Position numbers and translations under genes: made by a program. The notes beneath the pieces were generated by a model, which was not told the origin of the DNA, did not search any database, and saw only the letters and a list, made by a program, of their open reading frames with translations. DNA of 64,000 nt. It comes from CAZSLI01 sp964607705 (GTDB taxonomy: Bacteria > Actinomycetota > Coriobacteriia > Anaerosomatales > PHET01). Where the stretch lies: NCBI GenBank assembly GCA_964607705.1, contig CAZSLI010000002.1, positions 124,001-188,000 of the forward strand, written 5' to 3'. Shown here piece after piece: positions 43,694 to 51,999 of the stretch. The number at the start of each line of letters is the position of its first letter. Positions within the stretch are counted from its first letter, which is position 1.

Positions 43694-45163
43694 ATGGCTG
43701 TCACTGCCGAGACCAAGGTTCACGACCTGCTCGAGACCTACCCCTATCTCAAGGGATGGCTGGTCTCTTACTCGCCCGAGTTCAAGAAGCTCGAGAATCC
43801 CGTGCTCTACAACACCATGGCGCGCTTCGCCACACTCGAGGCCGCCGCCTCCATGGCCGAGAAACCGCTCGACGAGTTCCTCGACGCCGTCCGGACCGAG
43901 ATCGCACACCACGAGATCGCAGCCGAGGAGAGCGCAGGTGATGGCCAGGCCCCCGAGCCCGCGGACGCAGTGACCGCCGAGCGCCGACAGGAGATGCTCA
44001 AGCAGATCATCAAGCGTCTCCACGACGGCGCCGCCGTCGAGGACGTGAAGGCCGAGTTCGACCGACTCGTCGCCGAGGTGGACTCAGCGGAGATCGCCCG
44101 AATGGAGCAGTCGCTCATCGCCGAGGGCATGCCCATAAGCGAGGTCCAGCGCCTCTGCGACGTGCACGTCACGGTCTTCAAGGAGGCGCTTGATGAAAAG
44201 CCGTCGGCCGTCGTAGCCGGCGACCACCCCATCGAGCAGTACCATCGTGAGAACGCCGTCATCGGCGAGCTGACGAACGCGCTTCGCTGCTCGCTCGAGA
44301 CGCTCGAGGACGCGGGTGACGCCACCGCTCGGCATGCATCGGTCGACTCGATCGCACTCGGCCTGGAGCGCCTTGCACAGATCGACGTCCACTACCTGCG
44401 CAAGGAGAACCAGCTGTTCCCCGTGCTCGAGCGCCATGGCGTCGAAGGCCCCACCAAGGTGATGTGGGGGCTCGATGACGACATCCGAGGGCGCATCAAG
44501 ACGGCGCGCGCGCTCGTGGCGGCCGGCGATCACAGCGCACTGGTAGCGATGCTGCCGGAGCTGCTCGGCATGGTCGAGGACATGGTCTACAAGGAGGAGA
44601 AGATCCTCTTCCCCACCGCGCTTCAGGTGGTCACCGTGGAAGAGTGGGACGAGATCGCCGCCGGCGACCACGAGATCGGCTACGCGTGGATAGAAGGTGT
44701 CGCGCCGGCGCCGGATGCCGTGGGTCCGGCCGCTGCCTCGGCTGTCGAACCGGGCGGGCCGATGCTGCTGCCGCTTCCCACAGGCGCCCTGTCACTCGAT
44801 CAGCTCGACGTGCTGTTCAGAGCGCTGCCATTCGACCTCACCTACGTGGACGAGAACGACACCGTGCGCTTCTACTCGGAGGGCGAGCGGGTCTTCCCGC
44901 GCTCCCCGGCGGCGATCGGACGCCAAGTCCGCAACTGCCACCCGCCCAAGAGCCTCGAGAAGGTCGAGCAGATCCTCGCCGAGTTCAAGGCCGGCACGAA
45001 GGACGTCGCCGAGTTCTGGATCGAGCTGGGGCCGAAGTTCGTGCACATTCGCTACTTCGCGATGCGCGACGCCGAGGGCACGTACAAGGGCTGCCTCGAG
45101 GTCGTACAGGACGCAACGCACGTGCGCGCGCTCGAGGGCCAGAGGCGCATCGTCGACTGGTAG
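43694..45163 (+). CDS. DUF1858-DUF438-hemerythrin-PAS protein
   Basis: 489 residues, soluble. DUF1858-like N-terminus (KVHDLLETYPYLKGWLVSYS), a DUF438 region (AERRQEMLKQIIKRLHDG, VAEVDSAEIARMEQSLIAEG, VQRLCDVHVTVFKEAL), a hemerythrin domain with di-iron ligands (HPIEQYHRENAVI, DVHYLRKENQLFPVLE, MVEDMVYKEEKILFP), and a C-terminal PAS domain with NCHPP and HIRYFAMRDAEGTYKG. Probably senses oxygen or NO. ATG 43694 follows GGGAGGG. The PAS domain is paralogous to the small protein at 967-1359. Confidence 0.93.
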   Translation: MAVTAETKVHDLLETYPYLKGWLVSYSPEFKKLENPVLYNTMARFATLEAAASMAEKPLDEFLDAVRTEIAHHEIAAEESAGDGQAPEPADAVTAERRQEMLKQIIKRLHDGAAVEDVKAEFDRLVAEVDSAEIARMEQSLIAEGMPISEVQRLCDVHVTVFKEALDEKPSAVVAGDHPIEQYHRENAVIGELTNALRCSLETLEDAGDATARHASVDSIALGLERLAQIDVHYLRKENQLFPVLERHGVEGPTKVMWGLDDDIRGRIKTARALVAAGDHSALVAMLPELLGMVEDMVYKEEKILFPTALQVVTVEEWDEIAAGDHEIGYAWIEGVAPAPDAVGPAAASAVEPGGPMLLPLPTGALSLDQLDVLFRALPFDLTYVDENDTVRFYSEGERVFPRSPAAIGRQVRNCHPPKSLEKVEQILAEFKAGTKDVAEFWIELGPKFVHIRYFAMRDAEGTYKGCLEVVQDATHVRALEGQRRIVDW

Positions 45164-45173
45164 TGCAGGGCAG

Positions 45174-45179
45174 GCTAGA
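45174..45179 (+). promoter_or_regulatory. -10 element implying a leaderless transcript for the HsmA-like gene
   Basis: TAGACT ends 8 bases before the ATG at 45188, and there is no purine-rich ribosome site in front of that ATG. Transcription would begin at or within a base or two of the start codon. No clear -35 is seen. Confidence 0.5.
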
Positions 45180-45187
45180 CTCGTCGC

Positions 45188-45583
45188 ATGCCACGTGAAC
45201 TGGTAGTGCCCGCGACCTTCATGACGCTCGCCTTCGTGTTCTACACGGCGGGCGTCTTCGCGGAGCGCATCGCCCGTGACCTGCTCCCCTGGCACCTCGG
45301 GCTCTTTTGGGCCGGCCTCGCGTGTGACACCGCCGGCACTGAGATGATGCGGCGCCTCACGGCAGCCGGCGAGACGCCGAGCCTGCTGCACTCGCTTACC
45401 GGCGGCGCGGCGCTTGCCCTCATGGCTGGACACGCGGTCTGGGCGACCTGGACACTGACGCGCGGGAGCGAGGATGCACGCCGCGGTTTCCACCGCTACA
45501 GCGTGGCGGTGTGGGCGGTGTGGCTCGTGCCGTATCTCGGCGGCATGGTCGCCGGTATCACGCGCGGCACGAGCGGCGTCTAG
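45188..45583 (+). CDS. HsmA-like small membrane protein
   Basis: 131 residues with four hydrophobic helices (LVVPATFMTLAFVFYTAGVF, LGLFWAGLACDTAGTEMM, LHSLTGGAALALMAGHAVWA, YSVAVWAVWLVPYLGGMVAG). The pattern AxTFMTLAFxFYTxGV...LFWxGLxxDTxGTxMM and W...PYxxGM matches the HsmA family, a small membrane family of unknown function. His residues in helices 1-4 could bind heme, but this is not shown. Confidence 0.8.
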   Translation: MPRELVVPATFMTLAFVFYTAGVFAERIARDLLPWHLGLFWAGLACDTAGTEMMRRLTAAGETPSLLHSLTGGAALALMAGHAVWATWTLTRGSEDARRGFHRYSVAVWAVWLVPYLGGMVAGITRGTSGV

Positions 45584-45957
45584 TAGAGCGGGTCGGTTCC
45601 GACCGCCGTCTCCGGCTCGGCTGGCTTGCGGGCGAGCACGTACTCGGCGGTCGCAGCGATCATCGCGAACGTGAACGCTGAAAGCGTGAGGGGAACGAGC
45701 AGCGTCGCCCATCCGCCCGGGCCCATCTCCGCCGACGGCGGCCACGGCCGCATGACCAGCGCGAGCTCCGTCACCGCCACCGCCAATGAGACCAGCGCGC
45801 ACGTCGCGACTCGCGCCGGCCAACGCATCTGCACCCCCGCGGATCTCAGGCCCCAAAGCGCGAGGCCGGTCGCCACGAGTGCGACGAGTCCCGGCAGCCC
45901 GAAGAAGATGACGACGAAGCCGCCCATCTCCACGACCGCGAACAATGCACCGTCCAT
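45580..45957 (-). CDS. Small membrane protein of unknown function
   Basis: 125 residues with three hydrophobic segments (FAVVEMGGFVVIFFGLPGLV with VALVATGLALWGL, VATCALVSLAVAVTELALVM, LLVPLTLSAFTFAMIAATAEY). The start is ATG 45957 (MDGALFAVVEM) behind GGGGTG. It is convergent with the HsmA-like gene, overlapping it by four bases at the stops. No family recognised. Confidence 0.65.
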   Translation of the reverse strand: MDGALFAVVEMGGFVVIFFGLPGLVALVATGLALWGLRSAGVQMRWPARVATCALVSLAVAVTELALVMRPWPPSAEMGPGGWATLLVPLTLSAFTFAMIAATAEYVLARKPAEPETAVGTDPLY

Positions 45958-46026
45958 GTGTATCACCCCTTGGGCGTTCTTCGCGCACTCAAGCGCCGAA
46001 CCCTGCTCGGTTCATCCTTGGAAGAT

Positions 46027-46056
46027 TTGTCCAGCGCGCAACGGTTGCCCTACACT
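46027..46056 (+). promoter_or_regulatory. Sigma-70-type promoter upstream of the 46097 gene
   Basis: TTGTCC (46027-46032), an 18-base spacer, and TACACT (46051-46056), giving a start near 46063 and a 34-base leader with AAGGAG before ATG 46097. Confidence 0.6.
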
Positions 46057-46096
46057 CGAGCCGGCTCGTGCCGACCCACAAGGAGTGACCCGCCAG

Positions 46097-46501
46097 ATGG
46101 CCGTGTACCTGAGGACCAACCTCGACCCCGACGGCAAGCTCGTCCGCATCGAGAGCGGTGTCCGCGCTCATGACGGCACCTGCTACCTGGTGCTGCTGCG
46201 AATGCCGCCGCACTATGCGAAGCCGCCCATGTTCGTGGTGCAGCTCACCAAGGAGCGCATGGAGGTGCGCGGCGAGGACGCCCAGACCCTCTACAAGGCG
46301 TACGCGATCCAGAGCTTCAACAAGCAAGAACTCGAGTACCTTCGCGGCCTCAAAGAGGGCTCGACCGCGATGCCGTTCTTCAACTTCAGCTATCCCAACG
46401 TCATCAAGCGCATGGGCAAGAAGTTCCAGCGGCTCACCGACGCCGAGATCTCGCAACTGGCACGCACGACCGTGTGGAAGCTCGTGGGCGGCGACCGCTA
46501 G
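46097..46501 (+). CDS. Conserved hypothetical protein
   Basis: 134 residues, soluble and basic (pI high: KKFQRL, VIKRMGKKF). It starts MAVYLRTNLDPDGKLVRIES behind AAGGAG. No domain recognised; the centre (YLVLLRMPPHYAKPPMFVVQ) is beta-rich and the C-terminus helical, so a small mixed fold is likely. It is convergent with rtcB, whose stop overlaps its own stop by four bases. Confidence 0.7.
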   Translation: MAVYLRTNLDPDGKLVRIESGVRAHDGTCYLVLLRMPPHYAKPPMFVVQLTKERMEVRGEDAQTLYKAYAIQSFNKQELEYLRGLKEGSTAMPFFNFSYPNVIKRMGKKFQRLTDAEISQLARTTVWKLVGGDR

Positions 46502-47658
46502 CCCTTCACCACGCCGAGTGGTCGCAGTCGCACGGCGGGTCTCACCAGATCGCGCTGGTGCCGCATGACGTCCTCGATGTCCTTGTACGCCTGCGGCGCT
46601 TCCTCGGCGACGTCGCCCTTCCTCGCCTTGTAGAGCCGCACGTCGCGCTGCGCCAGATCGCCGAGGACCTGCTCCGGCGGCATCAAGCGCTTCGCCTGCT
46701 TCCTGCCGAGGACCCGGCCGGCTCCATGGCTGCACGACTCGAACGAAGCGGGGTTGCACAGCCCGTCGCCGATATAGGACGCGGTCCCCATCGAGCCGGG
46801 TACGATCACGCGGCCGCACGCCCGCACGGCACCCTTGCGGTGCACGACCACGCGGCGACCGAAGTGTTCCTCCTCGGCGGCGTAGTTGTGGTGGATGTCG
46901 AAGCCCTCGTCAGGTTCAGAGTCCGGGAAGCGGCGCTCGATGGCGCGGGCGATGTCCTCGGCCATGAGGCGGCGGCTCTCGAGAGCGAAGCGCATGCACC
47001 ACGTCATCACGGCGAGGTACTCGGCGCCTTCCGCGGAGTCGATCGGCAGGTGTGCGAGGCCCCACTCGAGCGGAACCGCGCTTCCTTGCGAGCGGTCGAA
47101 CTCTCGCGCGATGGAGTCGTAACGCTCGCCCATCTGCTTGCCGACGTTCCTTGAGCCCGAGTGAACCATGGCCCACACGACGCCGTCCTCGTCGGACTGC
47201 AGCTCGAGGAAGTGGTTGCCGCCGCCGAGGGAGCCGATCTGCCGGGCGGCCTTCGTGCGCTCTGCGAGCAGTGCGGGCACAGCAGGCATGTCATCGAAGA
47301 CCGCAGTGCGGTCGGCCTGAGGACCGCGGTGCCAGTCGAAGCCGGTGGGAACCGCGTGTTGGATATCGCGGAGGATGCGGTCTCGTTCTCGGCGCATCTC
47401 CTCGGCGGGGATGTTGGTGCGCCACGCGCGCATGCCGCAGCCGATGTCGAGGCCGACGGCATGCGGGATGACCTGGTCCTCGGCAGCCATGACGCCGCCG
47501 ATGGGCATGCCGAAACCCACGTGCGCATCGGGCATGAGTGCGATGTGGCTGAACGCGAAGGGGAGATTGGCCAGGTTACGCGCCTGAACAAGGGTCGCGT
47601 CATCGACCTCCGAGCCCCACACGAAGATAGGGACACGCTCGGTCTCGATCCGGAACAA
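46498..47658 (-). CDS. rtcB: RNA ligase RtcB
   Basis: 386 residues; GTP-dependent ligase joining 2',3'-cyclic phosphate or 3'-phosphate RNA to 5'-OH RNA. Motifs: ALMPDAHVGFGMPIGGV, VGLDIGCGMRAWRTN (metal Cys/Asp), GSLGGGNHFLEL, VHSGSRNVGKQM, VVHRKGAVRACG and the guanylated His in CSHGAGRVLGR. The start is TTG 47658 (LFRIETERVPIFVWG), preceded by GGGAGG; that site lies within a 13-bp hairpin described separately. A longer open frame continues into the MFS gene on the other frame but is not one protein. No archease gene is visible. Confidence 0.93.
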   Translation of the reverse strand: MFRIETERVPIFVWGSEVDDATLVQARNLANLPFAFSHIALMPDAHVGFGMPIGGVMAAEDQVIPHAVGLDIGCGMRAWRTNIPAEEMRRERDRILRDIQHAVPTGFDWHRGPQADRTAVFDDMPAVPALLAERTKAARQIGSLGGGNHFLELQSDEDGVVWAMVHSGSRNVGKQMGERYDSIAREFDRSQGSAVPLEWGLAHLPIDSAEGAEYLAVMTWCMRFALESRRLMAEDIARAIERRFPDSEPDEGFDIHHNYAAEEEHFGRRVVVHRKGAVRACGRVIVPGSMGTASYIGDGLCNPASFESCSHGAGRVLGRKQAKRLMPPEQVLGDLAQRDVRLYKARKGDVAEEAPQAYKDIEDVMRHQRDLVRPAVRLRPLGVVKG

Positions 47659-47662
47659 AGGA

Positions 47663-47695
47663 GTACCTCCCTGCGATCGTGCCGCAGGGAGGTAC
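47663..47695 (-). promoter_or_regulatory. 13-bp hairpin that covers the rtcB ribosome-binding site
   Basis: GTACCTCCCTGCG (47663-47675) and CGCAGGGAGGTAC (47683-47695) pair perfectly with a 7-base loop. On the minus strand the 3' arm contains GGGAGG, the ribosome site for rtcB (TTG 47658). The hairpin starts 22 bases after the stop of the upstream MFS gene and is followed by TCCTTTG. It may serve as a terminator for that gene and hide the rtcB ribosome site. Confidence 0.6.
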
Positions 47696-47717
47696 CTACC
47701 CGTGCCGATGTCGGATG

Positions 47718-49004
47718 CTAGGCGCCGGCGAGCGCGCTCTCGTCCGAAGTCTGCTTCGAGTACTTCGCACCCGGCGCGGGCGGCTTGGTGAAGAACGTGA
47801 GCCCCGACGCGAGCAGGCAGAGCACCGCCGCGACCGCGTAGGCGACCGCGTAGGTTCCGGTGGAGTCGACGATCGACCCCGCAGCCATCGAGCCGAAGAC
47901 ACCGCCCACGCCCCACGCGGTGAAGACGAGGCCGTAGTTGACGCCGAGGTTCGCGGTGCCGAAGTAGCCGGCGGTCGTCGACGGGAACAGCGACAGGTTC
48001 GCGCCGTAGCAGAAGCCGACGAGCGCGGCGACCGGAACGAGCGTGAGCGGGGCCTTCGCCACGAACAGTGCACCCATCATGAGCGCCTGCGTCACGAACA
48101 CGATCTGCATGGTGCGGATGCCGCCGATGCGGTCGGCCACGATGCCCGCGACCACTCGACCTGCAGCGTTGCCCACGGCGAGCACGGCGACGAGCACGAA
48201 TCCGAGGTCGATCCCCACGAGCTGCAGGCCGGCGATCTTGGCCATGTGGCCGATGATCATGAGGCCCGCGAACGCCGAGCAGGCGTACATCGCCCACAGC
48301 AGCGCGAACTGCGGCGTGCGGACCATCTGGTGCCAGTCGTAGTCCTCGGCAGCGTGCACGGCAGCGCGCGGCGCGTCGTTCTTGGGCGCCATCGCGGGCG
48401 GGACGTACCCTGCGGGCGGATTCTGCAGGAGCTGCGCGAAGAGCACGGTCGCGACCAAGAACCCGATGCCGAGGAACCGGAACGTGCCCGAGACCTCCTG
48501 CGTGTGCAGCAGGTACGTGGTCAGCGGCGCGATGTAGACGCTCGCCAAGCCGAAGCCGGCCACGACGAGGCCGGTGATGAGCCCCTTGCGTGCCGGCGGG
48601 AACCACTTGACGGCGGCAGGCGTGGCTGCGGCGTAGCCCAGGCCGATTCCGAGCCCGGTCAACAGCCCAAAGCCGAGGATGATCGGCGTCGGGTTCTCGC
48701 GCGTGCCGAGACTCGCGACGATCATGCCGATGCCGCACAGGGCGCCGCCGATGGTGGCGACGATGCGGGGTCCGAAGCGATCCTGCGCGCGGCCCGCGAA
48801 GACCATCGAGAGCGCGAAGACGCCGACGCCGATGGCGTACGGCAGCGATGCCTGGCCGGCGCTCCAGGCCCAACCGCCCTCGGCGAGAGGCTTGGTGAGC
48901 GTCTTGGCGACGACAGACCATGAGTAGAGGACGCCCAGAGCCAGGTTGATACCAAGCCCTGCCAGCGTGACAAGCCAACCGCGTGACATAGCGGCGCGCG
49001 CCAT
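47718..49004 (-). CDS. OFA-type MFS transporter (oxalate/formate antiporter family)
   Basis: 428 residues with about twelve helices; starts MARAAMSRGWLVTLAGLGIN at ATG 49004 behind GGAGGTG. The N-terminal ALGVLYSWSVVAKTL and the loop FAGRAQDRFGPRIVATIGG are characteristic of the oxalate:formate antiporter family, as are GFGLASVYIAPL and the C-terminal VFTAWGVGGVFGSMAAG. Likely exchanges a mono/dicarboxylate; the exact substrate cannot be read. Ends with an acidic tail. Confidence 0.87.
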   Translation of the reverse strand: MARAAMSRGWLVTLAGLGINLALGVLYSWSVVAKTLTKPLAEGGWAWSAGQASLPYAIGVGVFALSMVFAGRAQDRFGPRIVATIGGALCGIGMIVASLGTRENPTPIILGFGLLTGLGIGLGYAAATPAAVKWFPPARKGLITGLVVAGFGLASVYIAPLTTYLLHTQEVSGTFRFLGIGFLVATVLFAQLLQNPPAGYVPPAMAPKNDAPRAAVHAAEDYDWHQMVRTPQFALLWAMYACSAFAGLMIIGHMAKIAGLQLVGIDLGFVLVAVLAVGNAAGRVVAGIVADRIGGIRTMQIVFVTQALMMGALFVAKAPLTLVPVAALVGFCYGANLSLFPSTTAGYFGTANLGVNYGLVFTAWGVGGVFGSMAAGSIVDSTGTYAVAYAVAAVLCLLASGLTFFTKPPAPGAKYSKQTSDESALAGA

Positions 49005-49263
49005 AGAAACACCTCCGTGTTCGCAACCCACCCGTGCGCACGGATTGCGACCACCCCCGGTCGCGCCGCGCTTGTCGCCGTAGTATCCGGATGGCACGCG
49101 TCCTCGGCGATAGCGATGGCGGCGGGCGGCATACGACACTCGGTGAACGGACGCCGATGGGGCTCTTACCCGGACGCGCGCCACGCCAACGAGCAACAGC
49201 ACCAGCCGCGCGAGGCCCTCAGCGAGAGGGCCGGTCATCTCGGGGGCGACTCTTTCGCACGCA
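49005..49263. other. Intergenic stretch with no recognised feature
   Basis: Between the MFS start and the clpB terminator hairpin there is about 260 bases without a convincing gene on either strand. The first 15 bases hold the MFS ribosome site. One GCCGAGGA octamer (as TCCTCGGC) occurs near 49101. Confidence 0.6.
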
Positions 49264-49297
49264 AGAGGGCCCCGCCGATTCCTCGGCAGGGCCCTCT
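49264..49297 (-). terminator. Hairpin downstream of clpB
   Basis: AGAGGGCCC (49264-49272) pairs with GGGCCCTCT (49289-49297), with an inner GCCG/CGGC pair flanked by one unpaired base on each side and a 6-base loop. It lies 117 bases beyond the clpB stop. The intervening 100 bases show no gene. Confidence 0.65.
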
Positions 49298-49413
49298 GAC
49301 GACTGAGCACGGAGCAGGCCGTCTAGTAGGACTGCTCCTGCTTGACCGTCGCAACATCGATGCGACCCGCGTACCGTCGCGCATGGCGTACGTGACCGCC
49401 GGTATTCCAGCCG

Positions 49414-51999
49414 CTAGACGAGCGCGTACTCGCCCGCGTCGTTCAGATCGATCGTGACCGAACCGCCGTCGTGCAGCCTTCCCTCGATCACGGCCCGCGC
49501 GACCCGGTCGACCACTTCGCGCTGGATCAGCCGCTTGAGCGGACGCGCACCGTACACCGGGTCGAAGCCGTCGAGCGCCAACCGCTCGCGCGCGGCATCG
49601 CTCAGCTCAAGCGCGATCTTGCGCTCGGCCAGGCGCGCACGGACCACCTCGAGCTGCAGGTCGACGATCTCACCGATCTGGTCGATCGAGAGCTGGTGGA
49701 ATGTCACCACATCGTCGATACGGTTGAGGAACTCGGGCCTGAAGGTCGCACGCAGGGCTTCCTGAAGCATGGCGTCGGTCTGCTTCTCGTCGGCGCCTCC
49801 CTCGGCCATCTGGCCGATGAACTGCGAGCCCACGTTGCTTGTCATGATCACGATCGCATTGCGGAAGCTCACCACGCGACCCTGACCGTCCGTCAGCCGG
49901 CCGTCGTCGAGGACCTGCAGCAGCACGTTGAAGACATCCGGGTGGGCCTTCTCGATCTCGTCGAGCAGGATCACCGAGTACGGCCGACGCCGCACCGCCT
50001 CGGTCAGCTGGCCGCCCTCCTCATATCCCACGTAGCCGGGAGGGGCGCCTATGAGACGCTGCACGCTGAACTTCTCCATGTACTCGGACATATCGATGCG
50101 AACCATCGCGCGCTCGTCGTCGAACAGGTACTCCGCGAGTGTCTTGGCGAGCTCGGTCTTGCCTACGCCGGTGGGGCCGAGGAACAGGAACGACCCGATG
50201 GGCCTGTCGGGATCCGACAGCCCCGCGCGCGATCGCCGTATAGCGCCGGCCACCGCCGAAACGGCCTCGTCCTGGCCGATGACCCGCTCGTGGAGGTGCT
50301 CCTCGAGGGTTGCGAGCTTGGCCATCTCGCCCTGCATCAGCCGCGACACAGGCACGCCGGTCCACGCGGCGACCACCTCGGCGACCTCGTCCTCGGTGAC
50401 CTCCTCCTTGAGCATCGCGCCGTCCGCCTGCAGCTGCGCGAGACGCGCCTCGCTCTGCGCGATCTGGCGCTCGAGCTCGGGGATGCGGCCGTAGCGGAGC
50501 TCGGCGGCACGCTGGAGGTCGCCGTCACGGGTGGCACGCTCCTCTTCCGTACGGGCGCCGTCGAGCTCGGCCTTGAGGCGCTGCGAACCCTCGATGACCT
50601 CCTTCTCGGACTGCCAGGTCGCCTTGAGCCCCGAGAGCTGCTCGCTGAGCTGCGCCATCTCGGAGCGAAGGTGCTCGAGGCGCTCCTCGGAAGCCTTGTC
50701 GGCCTCGCGCATGAGCGCCTGCTCCTCGATCTGCATCTGAGTGAGGCGCCGCTCGATCTGGTCGATCTCGGTGGGCATCGAGTCGATCTCGATCCTGAGC
50801 CGCGAGGCGGCCTCGTCGATCAAGTCGATGGCCTTGTCCGGCAGGAAGCGGTCGGTGATGTAGCGGTTCGAGAGCTCGGCGGCTGCCACGATGGCGCCGT
50901 CTGTGATGCGCACGCCGTGGTGGACCTCGTACTTCTCCTTGAGGCCGCGCAGGATCGCGATCGTGTCCTCGGCAGACGGCTCGCCGACGAAGATCGGCTG
51001 GAACCGCCGCTCGAGCGCGGCGTCCTTCTCGACGTGCTCGCGATACTCGTCGAGCGTCGTGGCGCCGATCGCATGCAGTTCGCCGCGGGCGAGGGCCGGC
51101 TTGAGCATGTTGCCCGCGTCCATCGCGCCCTCGGCGGCGCCTGCGCCCACGATCGTGTGCATCTCGTCGATGAAGAGCACCACGCGCCCCTCGGCCTGCT
51201 CGACCTCGCGCAGTACCGCCTTGAGCCGATCCTCGAACTCACCGCGGTACTTCGCCCCTGCCACCATCGCGCCCAGATCGAGCGCCACTACGTCCTTGTC
51301 CCGCAGCGAGGTGGGCACGTCGCCGGCCACGATGCGCTGCGCGAGTCCCTCGACGATGGCGGTCTTGCCCGTGCCCGGCTCGCCGATGAGCACCGGGTTG
51401 TTCTTCGTGCGCCGCGACAACACCTGGATCGCGCGCCGGATCTCCTCGTTGCGCCCGATGACCGGGTCGAGCTTGCCCTCGCGGGCCATCTCCGTGAGGT
51501 TGCGCCCGTAGCGTTCGAGCGCCTGCATCTGCGCCTCGGGGTTCTGGTCGGTGACCTTCGACCCGGCGCGGATCTCGTCGACCGCCTTCTCGAGGCGTGC
51601 CCGCGTCACACCAGCTCGCTCGAGGATGCGGCCGGCATCGCCCTTGTCGTCGGCCAGCGCGAGCAGCAGGTGCTCGGTCGAAACGTAGGCGTCCTTCATC
51701 TTCTCGGCGGCCTTGAACGCGTCGTTGAGCACCGTGTTCAGCCGAGGACCCACGCCGAGTTGCGCCGCCATCCCACTCACGGCCGGCATCGACGCGAGCG
51801 CCTCGGTCACCTCGGCATCGAGCGTTCCCGCGTCCCCCCCGACCTTGCCGAGGATGGGCCGCACGATGCCATCGGCCTGGTCGAGCAGGCCCTTGAGCAG
51901 GTGCTCGGGCTCGACCTGCGCGGCGTTGCGCTCGGTTGCGATCCCGCCGGCCGCCTCGAGGGCCTCCTGCGCCTTGATGGTCAGCTTGTCGAGCCTCAT
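49414..51999 (-). CDS. clpB: Chaperone ClpB
   Basis: 861 residues; ATP-driven disaggregase working with DnaK. N-terminal Clp repeats (1-150: FTQKAQEAL-type DKLTIKAQEALEAAG, DEHLLLALADDKGD-type), NBD1 with Walker A GEPGTGKTAIVEGLAQ near residue 206 and LFIDEMHTIVGAG, the coiled-coil middle domain (about 400-525), NBD2 with GPTGVGKTELAK near 601 and VLLDEIEKAHPDVFNVLLQ, and sensor-2 VYGARPLKR. Full length. ATG 51999 overlaps the stop of the lipid kinase gene (ATGA), within the hspR operon direction. Confidence 0.97.
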   Translation of the reverse strand: MRLDKLTIKAQEALEAAGGIATERNAAQVEPEHLLKGLLDQADGIVRPILGKVGGDAGTLDAEVTEALASMPAVSGMAAQLGVGPRLNTVLNDAFKAAEKMKDAYVSTEHLLLALADDKGDAGRILERAGVTRARLEKAVDEIRAGSKVTDQNPEAQMQALERYGRNLTEMAREGKLDPVIGRNEEIRRAIQVLSRRTKNNPVLIGEPGTGKTAIVEGLAQRIVAGDVPTSLRDKDVVALDLGAMVAGAKYRGEFEDRLKAVLREVEQAEGRVVLFIDEMHTIVGAGAAEGAMDAGNMLKPALARGELHAIGATTLDEYREHVEKDAALERRFQPIFVGEPSAEDTIAILRGLKEKYEVHHGVRITDGAIVAAAELSNRYITDRFLPDKAIDLIDEAASRLRIEIDSMPTEIDQIERRLTQMQIEEQALMREADKASEERLEHLRSEMAQLSEQLSGLKATWQSEKEVIEGSQRLKAELDGARTEEERATRDGDLQRAAELRYGRIPELERQIAQSEARLAQLQADGAMLKEEVTEDEVAEVVAAWTGVPVSRLMQGEMAKLATLEEHLHERVIGQDEAVSAVAGAIRRSRAGLSDPDRPIGSFLFLGPTGVGKTELAKTLAEYLFDDERAMVRIDMSEYMEKFSVQRLIGAPPGYVGYEEGGQLTEAVRRRPYSVILLDEIEKAHPDVFNVLLQVLDDGRLTDGQGRVVSFRNAIVIMTSNVGSQFIGQMAEGGADEKQTDAMLQEALRATFRPEFLNRIDDVVTFHQLSIDQIGEIVDLQLEVVRARLAERKIALELSDAARERLALDGFDPVYGARPLKRLIQREVVDRVARAVIEGRLHDGGSVTIDLNDAGEYALV

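Noticed and set aside
46498..49041. An 847-residue minus-strand frame joining rtcB to the MFS region
   Set aside because: Only the last 386 residues match RtcB; the rest is out of frame with the MFS transporter and begins with low-complexity Arg-rich sequence.
49300..49413. Short coding-like frame after clpB ending QEQSY
   Set aside because: No ribosome site or start in the frame; probably chance.
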